Shown here one piece after another: positions 53,241 to 62,063 of a stretch of DNA of 64,000 nucleotides (positions are counted from its first letter, which is position 1; every line of letters starts with the position of its first letter). This stretch comes from Palaemon carinicauda (taxonomy: Eukaryota > Arthropoda > Malacostraca > Decapoda > Palaemonidae): positions 4,396,602-4,460,601 of the forward strand of contig NC_090735.1 in the NCBI RefSeq assembly GCF_036898095.1. Direction: 5' to 3'. The translations under genes were made by a program, and so were the position numbers. Below the pieces are notes generated by a model. It was not told the origin of the DNA. It saw only the letters and a list, made by a program, of their open reading frames with translations, and searched no databases.

Positions 53241-55190
53241 ATGAAGTGTGACTTCGCCTACTGTGCTGTGAAACGCTCGCAGTTTTACGGACATACGGCG
53301 TGCAGGACTCACGCCCCTTGCGCAGACAAGAAAGGGGATTGGAAGTTCTGGAATCCACTGGAATGTACGGTCTGCCAGGCCTACCTAGTTGAGGCCTTCC
53401 ATAACCCTCCCTCAGCGGAGGTTAGAGACATTGCTCGTGAAAAACTGCGCAAGTGGGTGCGTGGTTTTCAGAGAAATGCTACTGGACCGTACCTGGCCAC
53501 CGAAGAACTGAGGTCCCTGTTGTTCCCTAAGGCCTCCCCTGACTCAGTGGTTCCAAAAGAAGCAATCCCCACTGTCCAAATTACGGTGGAACCTGATGTG
53601 GTCATGGCTCAGTCCATGCACGAGTGTCGTTTAGATTCCGAGGATGATGAACAGATCTCTGACGTCTCGGAAGACACGGAGAAGACGCTTATGGCTCAAG
53701 GAGCCGAAGAGGACGAAGACAAGGTGGAATACACCGAGTCGGAGATTGGAGCTACTCCCTCGTCCATCCCTCCGCCTACTCCTACACCGACGGAAATGTC
53801 CATTCCGTCTACCTCCTCGACCCCGGATCCTTCCTCTTCTACCCAAGAACTGATCCGACTGATTAGAGCTGTCATGGACGACAGACTGAAGGAGAACCAG
53901 GAGTCCATCAGGTCTATGATTGGATCCAGAGACCCGAAGAAGATCTCGGTCAAGGATCTCCCAGCTTGCTCTCATGCCAACCCGTGGAGGTATGCAGAGC
54001 ATATGGTTATTGCGACCGGCAGGATCTTTGTTAGTGACAAAATCGGCACGGTCCCGTTGGAAGATGTGGAGTTCTTCCCAAGCTTCGAGGCCTACCCGGA
54101 CTGTTACGTCCGGCTTCGTTCTGAACCTGCCTCGAAGGAGGAGACCGAACCTAAAGAAGAGATAGTGTTCGATCTCGCAAAGGCCCAGGCTATGCTAGCC
54201 TCCGCATTTAAGAGCAGGGGCTTTACCTGCTCTAAGCTTCCTGCCTTGAGCAAGAAGCATCCTACATATGTCGCACCTGACACTGCGATTCTCCCTTTTT
54301 TGGAAAAGGCCTTGGCTGCATGCCTTAAAGCGGCGGAAGAAGGGAAACCCTGCCCTGCACTGGAGGAGTGCAGACCCTTCTCCATCGTGACACCCCCTGA
54401 CACTAGACAATGGAAAGATGTTCAACATACTTTCGTCGTGGGTAGGCTCGATCCTGACGTCGCCGGACGTAAGTTTAATGAAGACCTCCCTAAGCTCAAT
54501 GATCACCTCCTTCGCCGGGAACAAGACACGAAGGAGAGGCTTGCGGCATCTCTTTCTCATCAAGTCCAACTTGAAGTTATGGCCTGTGACACTGGAGTAC
54601 CTGATCACTACATGGTACTAGCCAAATCCCACTTACTCACAGTAATGAAGGACTTGTACCATTTCATAAAGGCTCGTAGAGCCTGTCGTGAATTCGTGTT
54701 TGTCGGTGCCACCGTGAAACACGAACCCCGGAGGCTGATTTCCTCCAACATCTGGGGAAAGCACCTGTTTCCTTCTGACCTTGTCAAGGAAATAACTGAC
54801 AGAGCCGCCACGGAGAATAGGAACCTTCTCCACAAGTGGGGCATGTCCAGAAAAAGGAAAACCTCTCAGGACGATGGACCTCAGCCTAAGAGGAAACCTC
54901 AGAAGCCAAAACCCCAGCAACGTCAACAACGACGTCAGTTTCCGGGACCCGCTACCTCCCAAGTGGTTGCCCAACCACAACAGACCTTTCAATTGGTCCC
55001 CCAACCGGTGTTGTCACAGTCACCGGTCTTCACCCCTGCCTTTGAGCAGCCATCCACTACCTTTCATGCCAGAGGTAGAGGCTCGTCCAGGGGTGCAAGC
55101 AGAGACGCCTCTCGTCGTCCCTCCAGAGGTAGAGGAGGAAAGGGAGCTAGCGGCCGAGGCAACAAGTCCTCGGGACACCAGAAGCAATGA
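53241..55190 (+). CDS. gag: D4 Gag-like protein, 649 aa
   Basis: Start ATG lies 9 nt after the acceptor-like CAG. The N-terminus holds Cys 3, 8, 21, 27, 42, 45 and His 18, 24, a probable zinc-binding fold unlike that of D2/D3 in spacing. A Ser/Pro/Glu-rich linker (residues ~125-225) follows, then a conserved region shared with D5 ('KDLPACSHANPWRYAEH', 'LRSEPASKEETEPKEE', 'LRREQDTKERLAASLSHQV', 'RACREFVFVGATVKHEPRR'). From ~535 the chain is basic and Gln/Pro-rich, and it ends in an Arg/Gly/Ser tail. TGA at 55188-55190; the same frame is then open to 58001. Overlaps pol by up to 317 nt. Nucleocapsid-like role inferred from position and composition. Confidence 0.83.
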   Translation: MKCDFAYCAVKRSQFYGHTACRTHAPCADKKGDWKFWNPLECTVCQAYLVEAFHNPPSAEVRDIAREKLRKWVRGFQRNATGPYLATEELRSLLFPKASPDSVVPKEAIPTVQITVEPDVVMAQSMHECRLDSEDDEQISDVSEDTEKTLMAQGAEEDEDKVEYTESEIGATPSSIPPPTPTPTEMSIPSTSSTPDPSSSTQELIRLIRAVMDDRLKENQESIRSMIGSRDPKKISVKDLPACSHANPWRYAEHMVIATGRIFVSDKIGTVPLEDVEFFPSFEAYPDCYVRLRSEPASKEETEPKEEIVFDLAKAQAMLASAFKSRGFTCSKLPALSKKHPTYVAPDTAILPFLEKALAACLKAAEEGKPCPALEECRPFSIVTPPDTRQWKDVQHTFVVGRLDPDVAGRKFNEDLPKLNDHLLRREQDTKERLAASLSHQVQLEVMACDTGVPDHYMVLAKSHLLTVMKDLYHFIKARRACREFVFVGATVKHEPRRLISSNIWGKHLFPSDLVKEITDRAATENRNLLHKWGMSRKRKTSQDDGPQPKRKPQKPKPQQRQQRRQFPGPATSQVVAQPQQTFQLVPQPVLSQSPVFTPAFEQPSTTFHARGRGSSRGASRDASRRPSRGRGGKGASGRGNKSSGHQKQ

Positions 55191-57069
55191 AGTGCTTCCG
55201 GTGGGAGGAAGACTCCGCCAATTCCAGGATCGTTGGACCTTCGATCCTTGGGCACACAGCATCATCAAGAACGGTCTAGGCTGGAGTTGGGTGCAACCAC
55301 CCCCAATCTTCCAGCGGTTCTTTCAACAATCGACCCCCATTCTGGAAGAATATGTTCTAGACCTCTTGAACAAGAAGGTGATAAGGAAGGTAAAGTCCAC
55401 CAGGTTCCAAGGGAGACTGTTTTGCGTTCCCAAGAAGGACTCAGACAAGCTCAGAGTCATTCTGGACTTATCCCCCCTCAACAAGTTCATAGAGAACAAC
55501 AAATTCAAGATGCTGACGCTTCAACAAATAAGGACCCTTCTGCCTCAAGGTTCCTACACGGTCTCTATAGACCTGGCGGATGCCTATTGGCACATTCCAA
55601 TGAACCATCACGCTTCCTCCTACCTAGGATTTCGACTCCAAAGAAAAAGCTACGCCTTCCGGGCCATGCCATTCGGCCTCAATGTGGCCCCTCGGATCTT
55701 CACAAAGCTGGCGGATGCCATAGTACAACAGCTCCGTCTAAGAAACGTCCAGGTGATGGCCTACCTCGACGACTGGCTAGTCTGGGCTCCATCGCCCGAA
55801 GAGTGTACAAAGTCTTGCGACGAAGTTACCCAGTACCTAGAACACCTGGGATTCAAGATCAACGAGAAGAAATCTCGCCTCTCTCCGGCTCAGAAGTTTC
55901 AGTGGCTGGGAATCCACTGGAATCTTCAGTCACACCGCCTTTCCATCCCCCAGAAGAAAAGGAAGGAAATAGCAGGGTCTGTCAAGCGACTACTGAAATC
56001 CAAACGCATTTCAAGACGACAGCAGGAACGAGTTCTAGGCTCTCTACAATTCGCCTCAGTGACAAACCCAGTGCTTCGTGCACAGCTAAAGGATGCCGCG
56101 GGAGTCTGGAGACGATCGGCATCCATCGCTCGAAGAGACCTCAAGAGACGGCTTCCAAACAGACTTCGACGCCTCCTAAAGCCGTGGTCGGAAGCAATGG
56201 CCCTGAAAAGGTCCATTCCTCTCCAACACCCTCCTCCATCACTCAACATCCACACGGATGCCTCACTGGAGGGCTGGGGAGGTCACTCCCACCTGAAACA
56301 AGCTCAAGGGACCTGGTCTCCACTATTCAAGACGTTCCACATAAACATCTTGGAGGCCATGGCGGTCCTTCTTACTCTGAAGAAGCTATCCCCGCCGCCC
56401 TCGATCCACATCCGTCTAACCCTAGACAACTCGGTGGTAGTTCGTTGTCTCAATCGCCAAGGCTCAAGATCGCCCCAGATAAATCAGGTGCTTCTCCCAA
56501 TCTTCCGTCTGGCGGAGAAGAAGAAGTGGCACCTGTCTGCAGTTCACCTACAAGGATTCCGCAACGTGACAGCGGATGCTCTATCTCGGACAAACCCGAT
56601 AGAGTCGGAATGGTCTCTAGACGCAAGATCATTCTCCTTCATCTCTCATCAAGTCCCAGAACTTCAGATAGATCTCTTTGCAACGAGCGACAACAATCAA
56701 CTTCCTCTGTACGTAGCCCCGTACGAGGACCCCAAAGCAGAAGCGGTGGACGCCATGTCACTGGACTGGAACAGATGGTCGAAGATATACCTGTTCCCTC
56801 CCACCAACCTTCTGTTGAAAGTCCTCTCCAAATTGAGAACCTTCAAAGGGACAGCGGCCCTAGTGGCTCCCAAGTGGCCCCGGAGCAACTGGTACCCCCT
56901 GGTCCTGGAGCTGCAGCCCAAGCTGATCCCTCTCCCGGGCCCAGTTCTCTCTCAACAAGTACAGAAGTCGACTGTCTTCGCTTCATCATCGAAAATCAAG
57001 GACCTTCATCTCATGATTTTCTCTCCCTTGCCGCAAAGAAGAGGTTTGGGATCTCGAAGAAAAGTCTAG
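54874..57069 (+). CDS. pol: D4 pol: reverse transcriptase, RNase H, DAM-like domain
   Basis: In the +1 frame relative to gag with an in-frame ATG at 54874. Recognisable conservation starts near the gag stop ('FQDRWTFDPWAHSIIKNGLG'). RT: 'FCVPKKDSDKLRVILDLSPL', motif A 'SIDLADAYWHIP' (residue ~230), 'MPFGLNVAPRIFTKLA', 'YLDDWLVW' (~296). RNase H: 'IHTDASLEGWGG' (~458), 'ILEAMAVLLTL' (~491), 'LDNSVVVRCLNRQGS' (~515), 'VTADALSRT' (~564). DAM-like: 'QIDLFATSDNNQLPLY' (~597), 'LFPPTNLLLKVL' (~638), 'LVAPKWPRSNWYP'. All catalytic positions I can check are intact. The C-terminal ~100 codons overlap YR. Confidence 0.9.
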   Translation: MDLSLRGNLRSQNPSNVNNDVSFRDPLPPKWLPNHNRPFNWSPNRCCHSHRSSPLPLSSHPLPFMPEVEARPGVQAETPLVVPPEVEEERELAAEATSPRDTRSNEVLPVGGRLRQFQDRWTFDPWAHSIIKNGLGWSWVQPPPIFQRFFQQSTPILEEYVLDLLNKKVIRKVKSTRFQGRLFCVPKKDSDKLRVILDLSPLNKFIENNKFKMLTLQQIRTLLPQGSYTVSIDLADAYWHIPMNHHASSYLGFRLQRKSYAFRAMPFGLNVAPRIFTKLADAIVQQLRLRNVQVMAYLDDWLVWAPSPEECTKSCDEVTQYLEHLGFKINEKKSRLSPAQKFQWLGIHWNLQSHRLSIPQKKRKEIAGSVKRLLKSKRISRRQQERVLGSLQFASVTNPVLRAQLKDAAGVWRRSASIARRDLKRRLPNRLRRLLKPWSEAMALKRSIPLQHPPPSLNIHTDASLEGWGGHSHLKQAQGTWSPLFKTFHINILEAMAVLLTLKKLSPPPSIHIRLTLDNSVVVRCLNRQGSRSPQINQVLLPIFRLAEKKKWHLSAVHLQGFRNVTADALSRTNPIESEWSLDARSFSFISHQVPELQIDLFATSDNNQLPLYVAPYEDPKAEAVDAMSLDWNRWSKIYLFPPTNLLLKVLSKLRTFKGTAALVAPKWPRSNWYPLVLELQPKLIPLPGPVLSQQVQKSTVFASSSKIKDLHLMIFSPLPQRRGLGSRRKV

Positions 57070-58001
57070 ACTTCCTAGAGGAATACAAGACCGAATCCAC
57101 GAGACGGCAATATGAATCATCCTGGAGGAAATGGGTCTCCTTTGTTAAAGCAAAAAATCCTAAAGAAATCACCATTGATTTCTGTATGTCCTTCTTCATT
57201 CACCTTCATGGACAAGGATTAGCAGCCAATACGATTTCAACCTGCAAATCGGCTTTGACTAGACCAATTCTATATGCTTTCCAAATTGATCTGTCCAACG
57301 ACATCTTTAACAAATTGCCGAAAGCATGTGCTCGCCTACGCCCAGCACCCCCTCCGAAACCGATCTCCTGGTCACTAGACAAGGTGCTCCATTTCGCCTC
57401 CAACTTGGACAATGATTCATGCCCCCTCAAGGATCTGACTCAGAAAGTTATATTTTTATTTGCTCTCGCCTCGGGAGCTCGAGTCAGCGAAATAGTGGCA
57501 TTATCAAGAGAAGAGGGACACATCCTGTTTGCTGATTCAGGAGAAGTGACCCTCTCCCCTGATCCGACGTTTCTCGCCAAAAATGAATTACCCACCAAAA
57601 GATGGGGCCCTTGGAGAATATGCCCCCTGAAGGAGGATGTCTCTCTATGTCCAGTAGAGAGTCTCAAGGTCTATCTTCGCAGAACTTCGAACTTTGGTGG
57701 AGGCCAACTCTTCAAAGGAGAAACATCGGGCAGCGACCTGTCACTGAAACAATTAAGAGCGAAAATCACCTACTTCATTCGCAGAGCGGATCCGAACAGT
57801 ACACCCGCTGGTCATGATCCTAGAAAAGTGGCATCTTCTCTGAACTTCTTTCAGAGCATGGACTTTGAGAGCCTTAAAAACTTTACGGGCTGGAAGTCCT
57901 CGCGAGTTTTCTTTAAACATTATGCGAAACAAGTGCACGAAATCAAACATTTTGTGGTAGCCGCAGGTAGTGTTATGAAACCTGCACCTAACTCTGCGTA
58001 G
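56775..58001 (+). CDS. yr: D4 tyrosine recombinase, about 408 aa
   Basis: Start set at an in-frame ATG giving a family-like length. The frame is open upstream without interruption back to the gag stop. N-terminal part: 'CLRFIIENQGPSSHDFLSLA', 'KKRFGISKKSLDFLEEYKTE', 'TRRQYESSWRKWVSF'. Catalytic part: Arg in 'LASGARVSEIVALS' (~57478), His-x-x-Arg in 'GHDPRKVASSLNF' (~57815), Trp in 'FTGWKSSRVF', Tyr in 'FFKHYAKQV' (~57921). The core is complete. The protein would join the circular element DNA to the target; the empty-site evidence at D4's borders fits this chemistry. Confidence 0.9.
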   Translation: MVEDIPVPSHQPSVESPLQIENLQRDSGPSGSQVAPEQLVPPGPGAAAQADPSPGPSSLSTSTEVDCLRFIIENQGPSSHDFLSLAAKKRFGISKKSLDFLEEYKTESTRRQYESSWRKWVSFVKAKNPKEITIDFCMSFFIHLHGQGLAANTISTCKSALTRPILYAFQIDLSNDIFNKLPKACARLRPAPPPKPISWSLDKVLHFASNLDNDSCPLKDLTQKVIFLFALASGARVSEIVALSREEGHILFADSGEVTLSPDPTFLAKNELPTKRWGPWRICPLKEDVSLCPVESLKVYLRRTSNFGGGQLFKGETSGSDLSLKQLRAKITYFIRRADPNSTPAGHDPRKVASSLNFFQSMDFESLKNFTGWKSSRVFFKHYAKQVHEIKHFVVAAGSVMKPAPNSA

Positions 58002-58313
58002 AACAGTGAGTTACTTGGGACTCTAACTCTTCGGGTGCCTATGTTGACCCTCGAGTGATTCATAGTGATGTCTAAAAACACTTAGTGCTTTTATAACTGT
58101 TCTTATCCCAGGTGAAATGTCATAGTGTCACACAAGTGCCGCATGCCTTGAGCATGATGTGTTGTTTAAAGACTTGCGTTCCTCGAGAACGAGTACCTAC
58201 TAATCCTGAAATTCCTTTTCAGACTCAAGAGCAAGCCTTTATTTCTATGTACATTATTATTACTGTAAATGAACTTTACTTTTGCTGTAAATTATTTAAT
58301 TTCTGCATTGTGA

Positions 58314-58319
58314 AATAAA
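58314..58319 (+). terminator. Poly(A) signal AATAAA of D4
   Basis: AATAAA about 310 nt after the YR stop in a T-rich context, before the complementary region. Predicted only from the hexamer. Confidence 0.5.
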
Positions 58320-58790
58320 ATTTCTATTTTATTACTTATGCGTCTCTTTCAGCTCCTACTTACTATGAAATACATACTGTCATAGTTTTATTTATTCCTC
58401 CTTTCTTATGGTCATGAAGAATTTAAGATGTCTAATCCTAAATTATATTCACCTTGTCTCAGTAAGGTTCCTACACGAATACTTACTTCTGATAATCAGG
58501 AGATGAACTCTACACACAGTGCCCAACCACCACTGGCCTACTTCAGAATGTTCCTATACAAATATCAAACATTCTGCTTCATCTCTAAGTTCTTAAAAGT
58601 TCTTCTGTCAAGATGAATAGCCCTTCAATACCACTTTGACGTCGGCATAGCCCATGGGAACTTCCTACCAATGGGGGGCAGGATACTTCGTTCCTATGGT
58701 TCTTACCTAAGATTACTTTGCTGTTTTGTCAATGCCTAGGCACTTAACTCTGGGGGAAAATCTACCACGATACATTGATTCTCTGGTACT

Positions 58791-58885
58791 CTTCCATCAG
58801 GACGCCATGGCTTGAGCCCAAAAAACGGATTTTGAGCGAAGCGAAAAATCTATTTTTGGGTGAGATAGCCATGGCGTCCTGATGG
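58791..58885 (+). repeat. D4 internal complementary region
   Basis: First half is the exact complement of the left tip (50587 on: 'TTTTGGGCTCAAGCCATGG'). Second half is the exact complement of the right tip ('GCTTCGCTCAAAATCCG', to 59347). The join reads CCCAAAAAACGG, that is, left and right ends fused. Confidence 0.93.
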
Positions 58886-58960
58886 ACCCTCCCTACTACT
58901 TCGTTCAGTTTGTTCCCACCCTACACAATTGTATCATGGTGATGGGCAGCAACTGGCGCC

Positions 58961-59311
58961 AGGATAAAGACGCGCGTGACGTCATTAGAGCAATGGCGTC
59001 CGTTTGTTTACGTCTCGAGTATCAGTAGTAGCCACGAGTGAGATTAGCTGTGGAACGGCTCCCAGCTATTCTCAGCCCTTACACACCGAAGCATTAACTC
59101 TGTTCGGGGTGGAGATAGCTATGTGGCACGTTCAGACATGCGTGTCCCCTGTTGTATTACGATGTCTTAAAGGGAAACCTTTGAGATACTCGCTCCAGAA
59201 GTTAGAATTCTGTGATAACCTGTGGTTAAATTCTCTGGGAATATCTTAGTAGTCTTATACCCAAGGAAGCTACCAAACAGGAACCTTCCATCAGGACGCC
59301 ATGGCTATCTC
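58961..59311 (-). repeat. D4 right inverted terminal repeat
   Basis: Inverted copy of 50599-50943; the outer tip continues to 59347. Confidence 0.9.
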
Positions 59312-59347
59312 ACCCAAAAATAGATTTTTCGCTTCGCTCAAAATCCG

Positions 59348-60240
59348 TTATATAAGTATGTGTTCGATTTTCCTGTGATTGCCATTTTTTCGTTTTTTCC
59401 CATTTCTTTCAAAATTACTACGTACTAAGGAACTATCACAGAGTAATATTTCATTTATATGTTTATTTGTCGGAAAATATGCCTTGATGGTTTGCCTAGC
59501 ACGTGGCTGAAATTTTTTTTTTTCTGAAATGCCGTATATTAGAATGGCCATTTTTCCACGAGTGCTCCTTTTTATTTGTTTTGCATTTTTTTGCTTAGTC
59601 ATGTTACCGTAAGGAATTGGCAAGTAGTGTCGCAAAACTTATATTTTTATAGTGTTGGAAAGTGTTTCTAGATGATCTGGCTACCCATGCCTATTTTTTT
59701 TTTAGCCAGATATGGCGTATATATAAGTATGTGTTCGATTTTCCTGTGATTGCCATTTTTTCGTTTTTTCCCATTTCTTTCAAAATTACTACGTACTAAG
59801 GAACTATCACAGAGTAATATTTCATTTATATGTTTATTTGTCGGAAAATATGCCTTGATGGTTTGCCTAGCACGTGGCTGAAATTTTTTTTTTCTGAAAT
59901 GCCGTATATTAGAATGGCCATTTTTCCACGAGTGCTCCTTTTTATTTGTTTTGCATTTTTTTGCTTAGTCATGTTACCGTAAGGAATTGGCAAGTAGTGT
60001 CGCAAAACTTATATTTTTATAGTGTTGGAAAGTGTTTCTAGATGATCTGGCTACCCATGCCTATCTTTTTTTTAGCCAGATATGGCGTATATATAGGTAT
60101 GTGTTCGATTTTCCGGTGATTGCCATTTTTTCGTTTTTTCCCAATTCTTTCAAAATTACTACGTACTAAGGAACTATCACAGAGTAATGATTCCTCTAGA
60201 TGTTTATTTGTCGGAAAATTTTGTTTACTTTTTTTTTGAT
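59348..60240. repeat. ~372-bp tandem repeats inside the piggyBac-like element, right part
   Basis: 'CCACGAGTGCTCC' recurs at about 59556 and 59927 (period 371), and 'TAAGTATGTGTTCGATTTTC' at 59354 and 59725, with a variant near 60096. These units are closer to each other than to the left-hand units. The last copy decays into AT-rich sequence. Confidence 0.88.
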
Positions 60241-61200
60241 TGAATATCATCAAATTTTTTTAGCTAAAATATTGTTTTACATTTTTTTTTTCGATTTTAT
60301 TTCCCTTCAAAAAAATTTTTTTGGGTCAGAATTTTAATTTTATAGTCGTAAAATAATCGACAATTATCCAGCAACCCACCATACAATTTTTATGCATATC
60401 CAATAATAATTAGATTAGTAAATAACACCTTGAAATTGACATACCCTTCCTACATTTCAAGTGGCAGATTAGGGAGTCTGAGTCAGTGTGGTTGGCGGCC
60501 ATTTTGTGGACATATCCGAAGCGTAAGCTGCCCTATCTATATATATTCTTGTTCCCTATAGAATTTGTGATATTTTCGTATATTTTTACCTGCATAAATA
60601 TCATATTATATATTAAATATATGTATTTTTTTACGAAATTTCCAAGTACTCAAAAAATTACCTTTAGATATGGCCCCTGATATAAATGTAATTTACAAAA
60701 TAATGAAGATTTTTTTACATATTTCTATTTTAGGATAACATATGTTTATTCCCTAAAAAAATTAGCCACTTCCTATTTCATTTGGGTACCCAAAAAAATT
60801 CATGAAATTTGGACAATTTTTTTTGGCCAAAAAAAGTTACCCTTGTTTCTCATTTCAGATCTTCACCTCCATGGGTCTGACTTCATCCAAAATACATCAA
60901 GATGTGTCCTAAACATTCAAGAATCAATTCCTAAAAGGATTTGTGTATATATGTATAAACTTTTTTTTTATGAATTTTTATGTCAGGTCTTTTTTTTTCT
61001 ACTTAATTTTTTAAAATATTTATAATAAATAGTTTTTCTGCAGATGAGTAGTATTTATCTTTACAGTTGTTTTAAGCATTCATTGAAGTTTTTTTTGGCA
61101 AAAGAAAAAAGGAGGTTACTGCAAAAACTGATTTTTCAAGAATTTTTTTTGGCGTCGGGGTCGTTCGCGTCCGAGTATACCCTTAAAGGGGTGTCCGAGG
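60241..61200. other. AT-rich interior of the piggyBac-like element
   Basis: Long T and A runs, no transposase-like frame. Ends in the subterminal 'GGGTCGTTCGCGTCCGAG' block and the right terminal repeat. Confidence 0.65.
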
Positions 61201-61217
61201 ACCGTACCTATCCAGGG
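61201..61217 (-). repeat. piggyBac-like right terminal inverted repeat
   Basis: Complement of 49281-49297, followed by TTAA 61218-61221. Confidence 0.92.
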
Positions 61218-61221
61218 TTAA

Positions 61222-62063
61222 GGCAGTTGATGCAGGCAAACCATGTCCTACGCTAGAGGAGTGTAGGCCATTGTCTCTGGCCTTGCCCACGGGCGAGAAG
61301 TATTGGAACGAGGTCCACCTAACCTTCTCAGTATCTTAGCTCAACGCAGACATCGCAGGACAGCAGTCCAGTGAGAACCTCCCGAAGCTGTCGGACTTTC
61401 TCCTCAGAAGAGAACAGGAGACAAAGGAGAGACTAGCCGCCTCTCTGTCCCTCCAGAACTGCATGGAGATGTGTGCAGGCATTGCAAGCACCCCAGACAT
61501 GTATACAGTCCTAGCCAAGATGCACATGGCTACCCTAGTTAAGGACTTGTACGCTTTTGTGAAGGCCAGGAGGGCCTGCAGAGTGTTTGTGTTTGCCAAT
61601 GCAACGGTCAAACACGAGCCTAGGAAGTTGATCACTTCCTGTATCGGGGCAAGGACCTCTTCCCAAAGAAAGTAGTCCAAGAGGTAGTCGCCAAAGCCGC
61701 AACGGAGAATAGGTATCTTCTTCAAAAGTGGGCATCTCTATCAAGAGAAAATCTTCCCCTGATGCTGGTCCCCAACCTAATAGGAAGACGAAGAAGCCAA
61801 GACTGCCTTCTCGACCTGTGCAACATCCCACAGTAACCATGACCAGGGTGCCCCAAATGGTTGCTCAGCCACAAACCACTTTCCAGGTGGTGCCTCAACA
61901 GCTGATAGCCCAGTCACCAGCCTTTAACCCAGGTTTTGAGATGCACACCACTACCTTTCGCCCGAAAGGTAGAGGATGTAGATGGGGCTCCTCAATAAAC
62001 CCCTCACGAGGTAGGGGAGAACGTGGTCAGGGCGGCAAACCCTCCGGACCATCCAAGCAATGA
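61222..62063 (+). pseudogene. gag: D5 gag, second part
   Basis: Continues the gag interrupted at 49280: 'GKPCPTLEECRPLSLALPTG', 'DFLLRREQETKERLAASLS' and 'FVKARRACRVFVFANATVKH' align with the D4 Gag C-terminal half. An in-frame stop near 61338 and a frame change near 61680 disable it. The basic tail from 61728 ends in a TGA at 62061-62063, after which the same frame stays open to 62336, as in the other copies. Confidence 0.82.

Larger units (their letters stand above)
50587..59347 (+). mobile_element. D4: complete, apparently intact DIRS element
   Basis: About 8.76 kb. It has long inverted terminal repeats (50599-50943 and 58961-59311), a 2.3-kb leader, uninterrupted gag, pol and YR frames, a poly(A) signal and a complementary region (58791-58885) that restates both outer tips without mismatch. 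It is inserted in the ~372-bp repeat array; a neighbouring unit ('ATATGGCGTATATATAAGTA', about 59709) gives the empty site and shows no target duplication. Features together suggest a recent, possibly autonomous copy. Confidence 0.92.
49281..61217. mobile_element. piggyBac-like non-autonomous element (TTAA target), itself split by D4
   Basis: Ends are a perfect 17-bp inverted repeat, 'CCCTGGATAGGTACGGT' at 49281-49297 and its complement at 61201-61217, each flanked by TTAA (49277-49280 and 61218-61221). A subterminal block 'GCGTCGGGGTCGTTCGCGTC' appears near both ends in direct orientation (about 49468 and 61152). TTAA duplication plus CCC...GGG tips are piggyBac hallmarks. No transposase frame is present in the ~3.2 kb left after removing D4. 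The interior is an array of ~372-bp repeats and AT-rich DNA. Confidence 0.88.

Noticed and set aside
53631..54844. Long minus-strand frames opposite D4 gag
   Set aside because: Shadows of the gag codons; low-complexity and without motifs.
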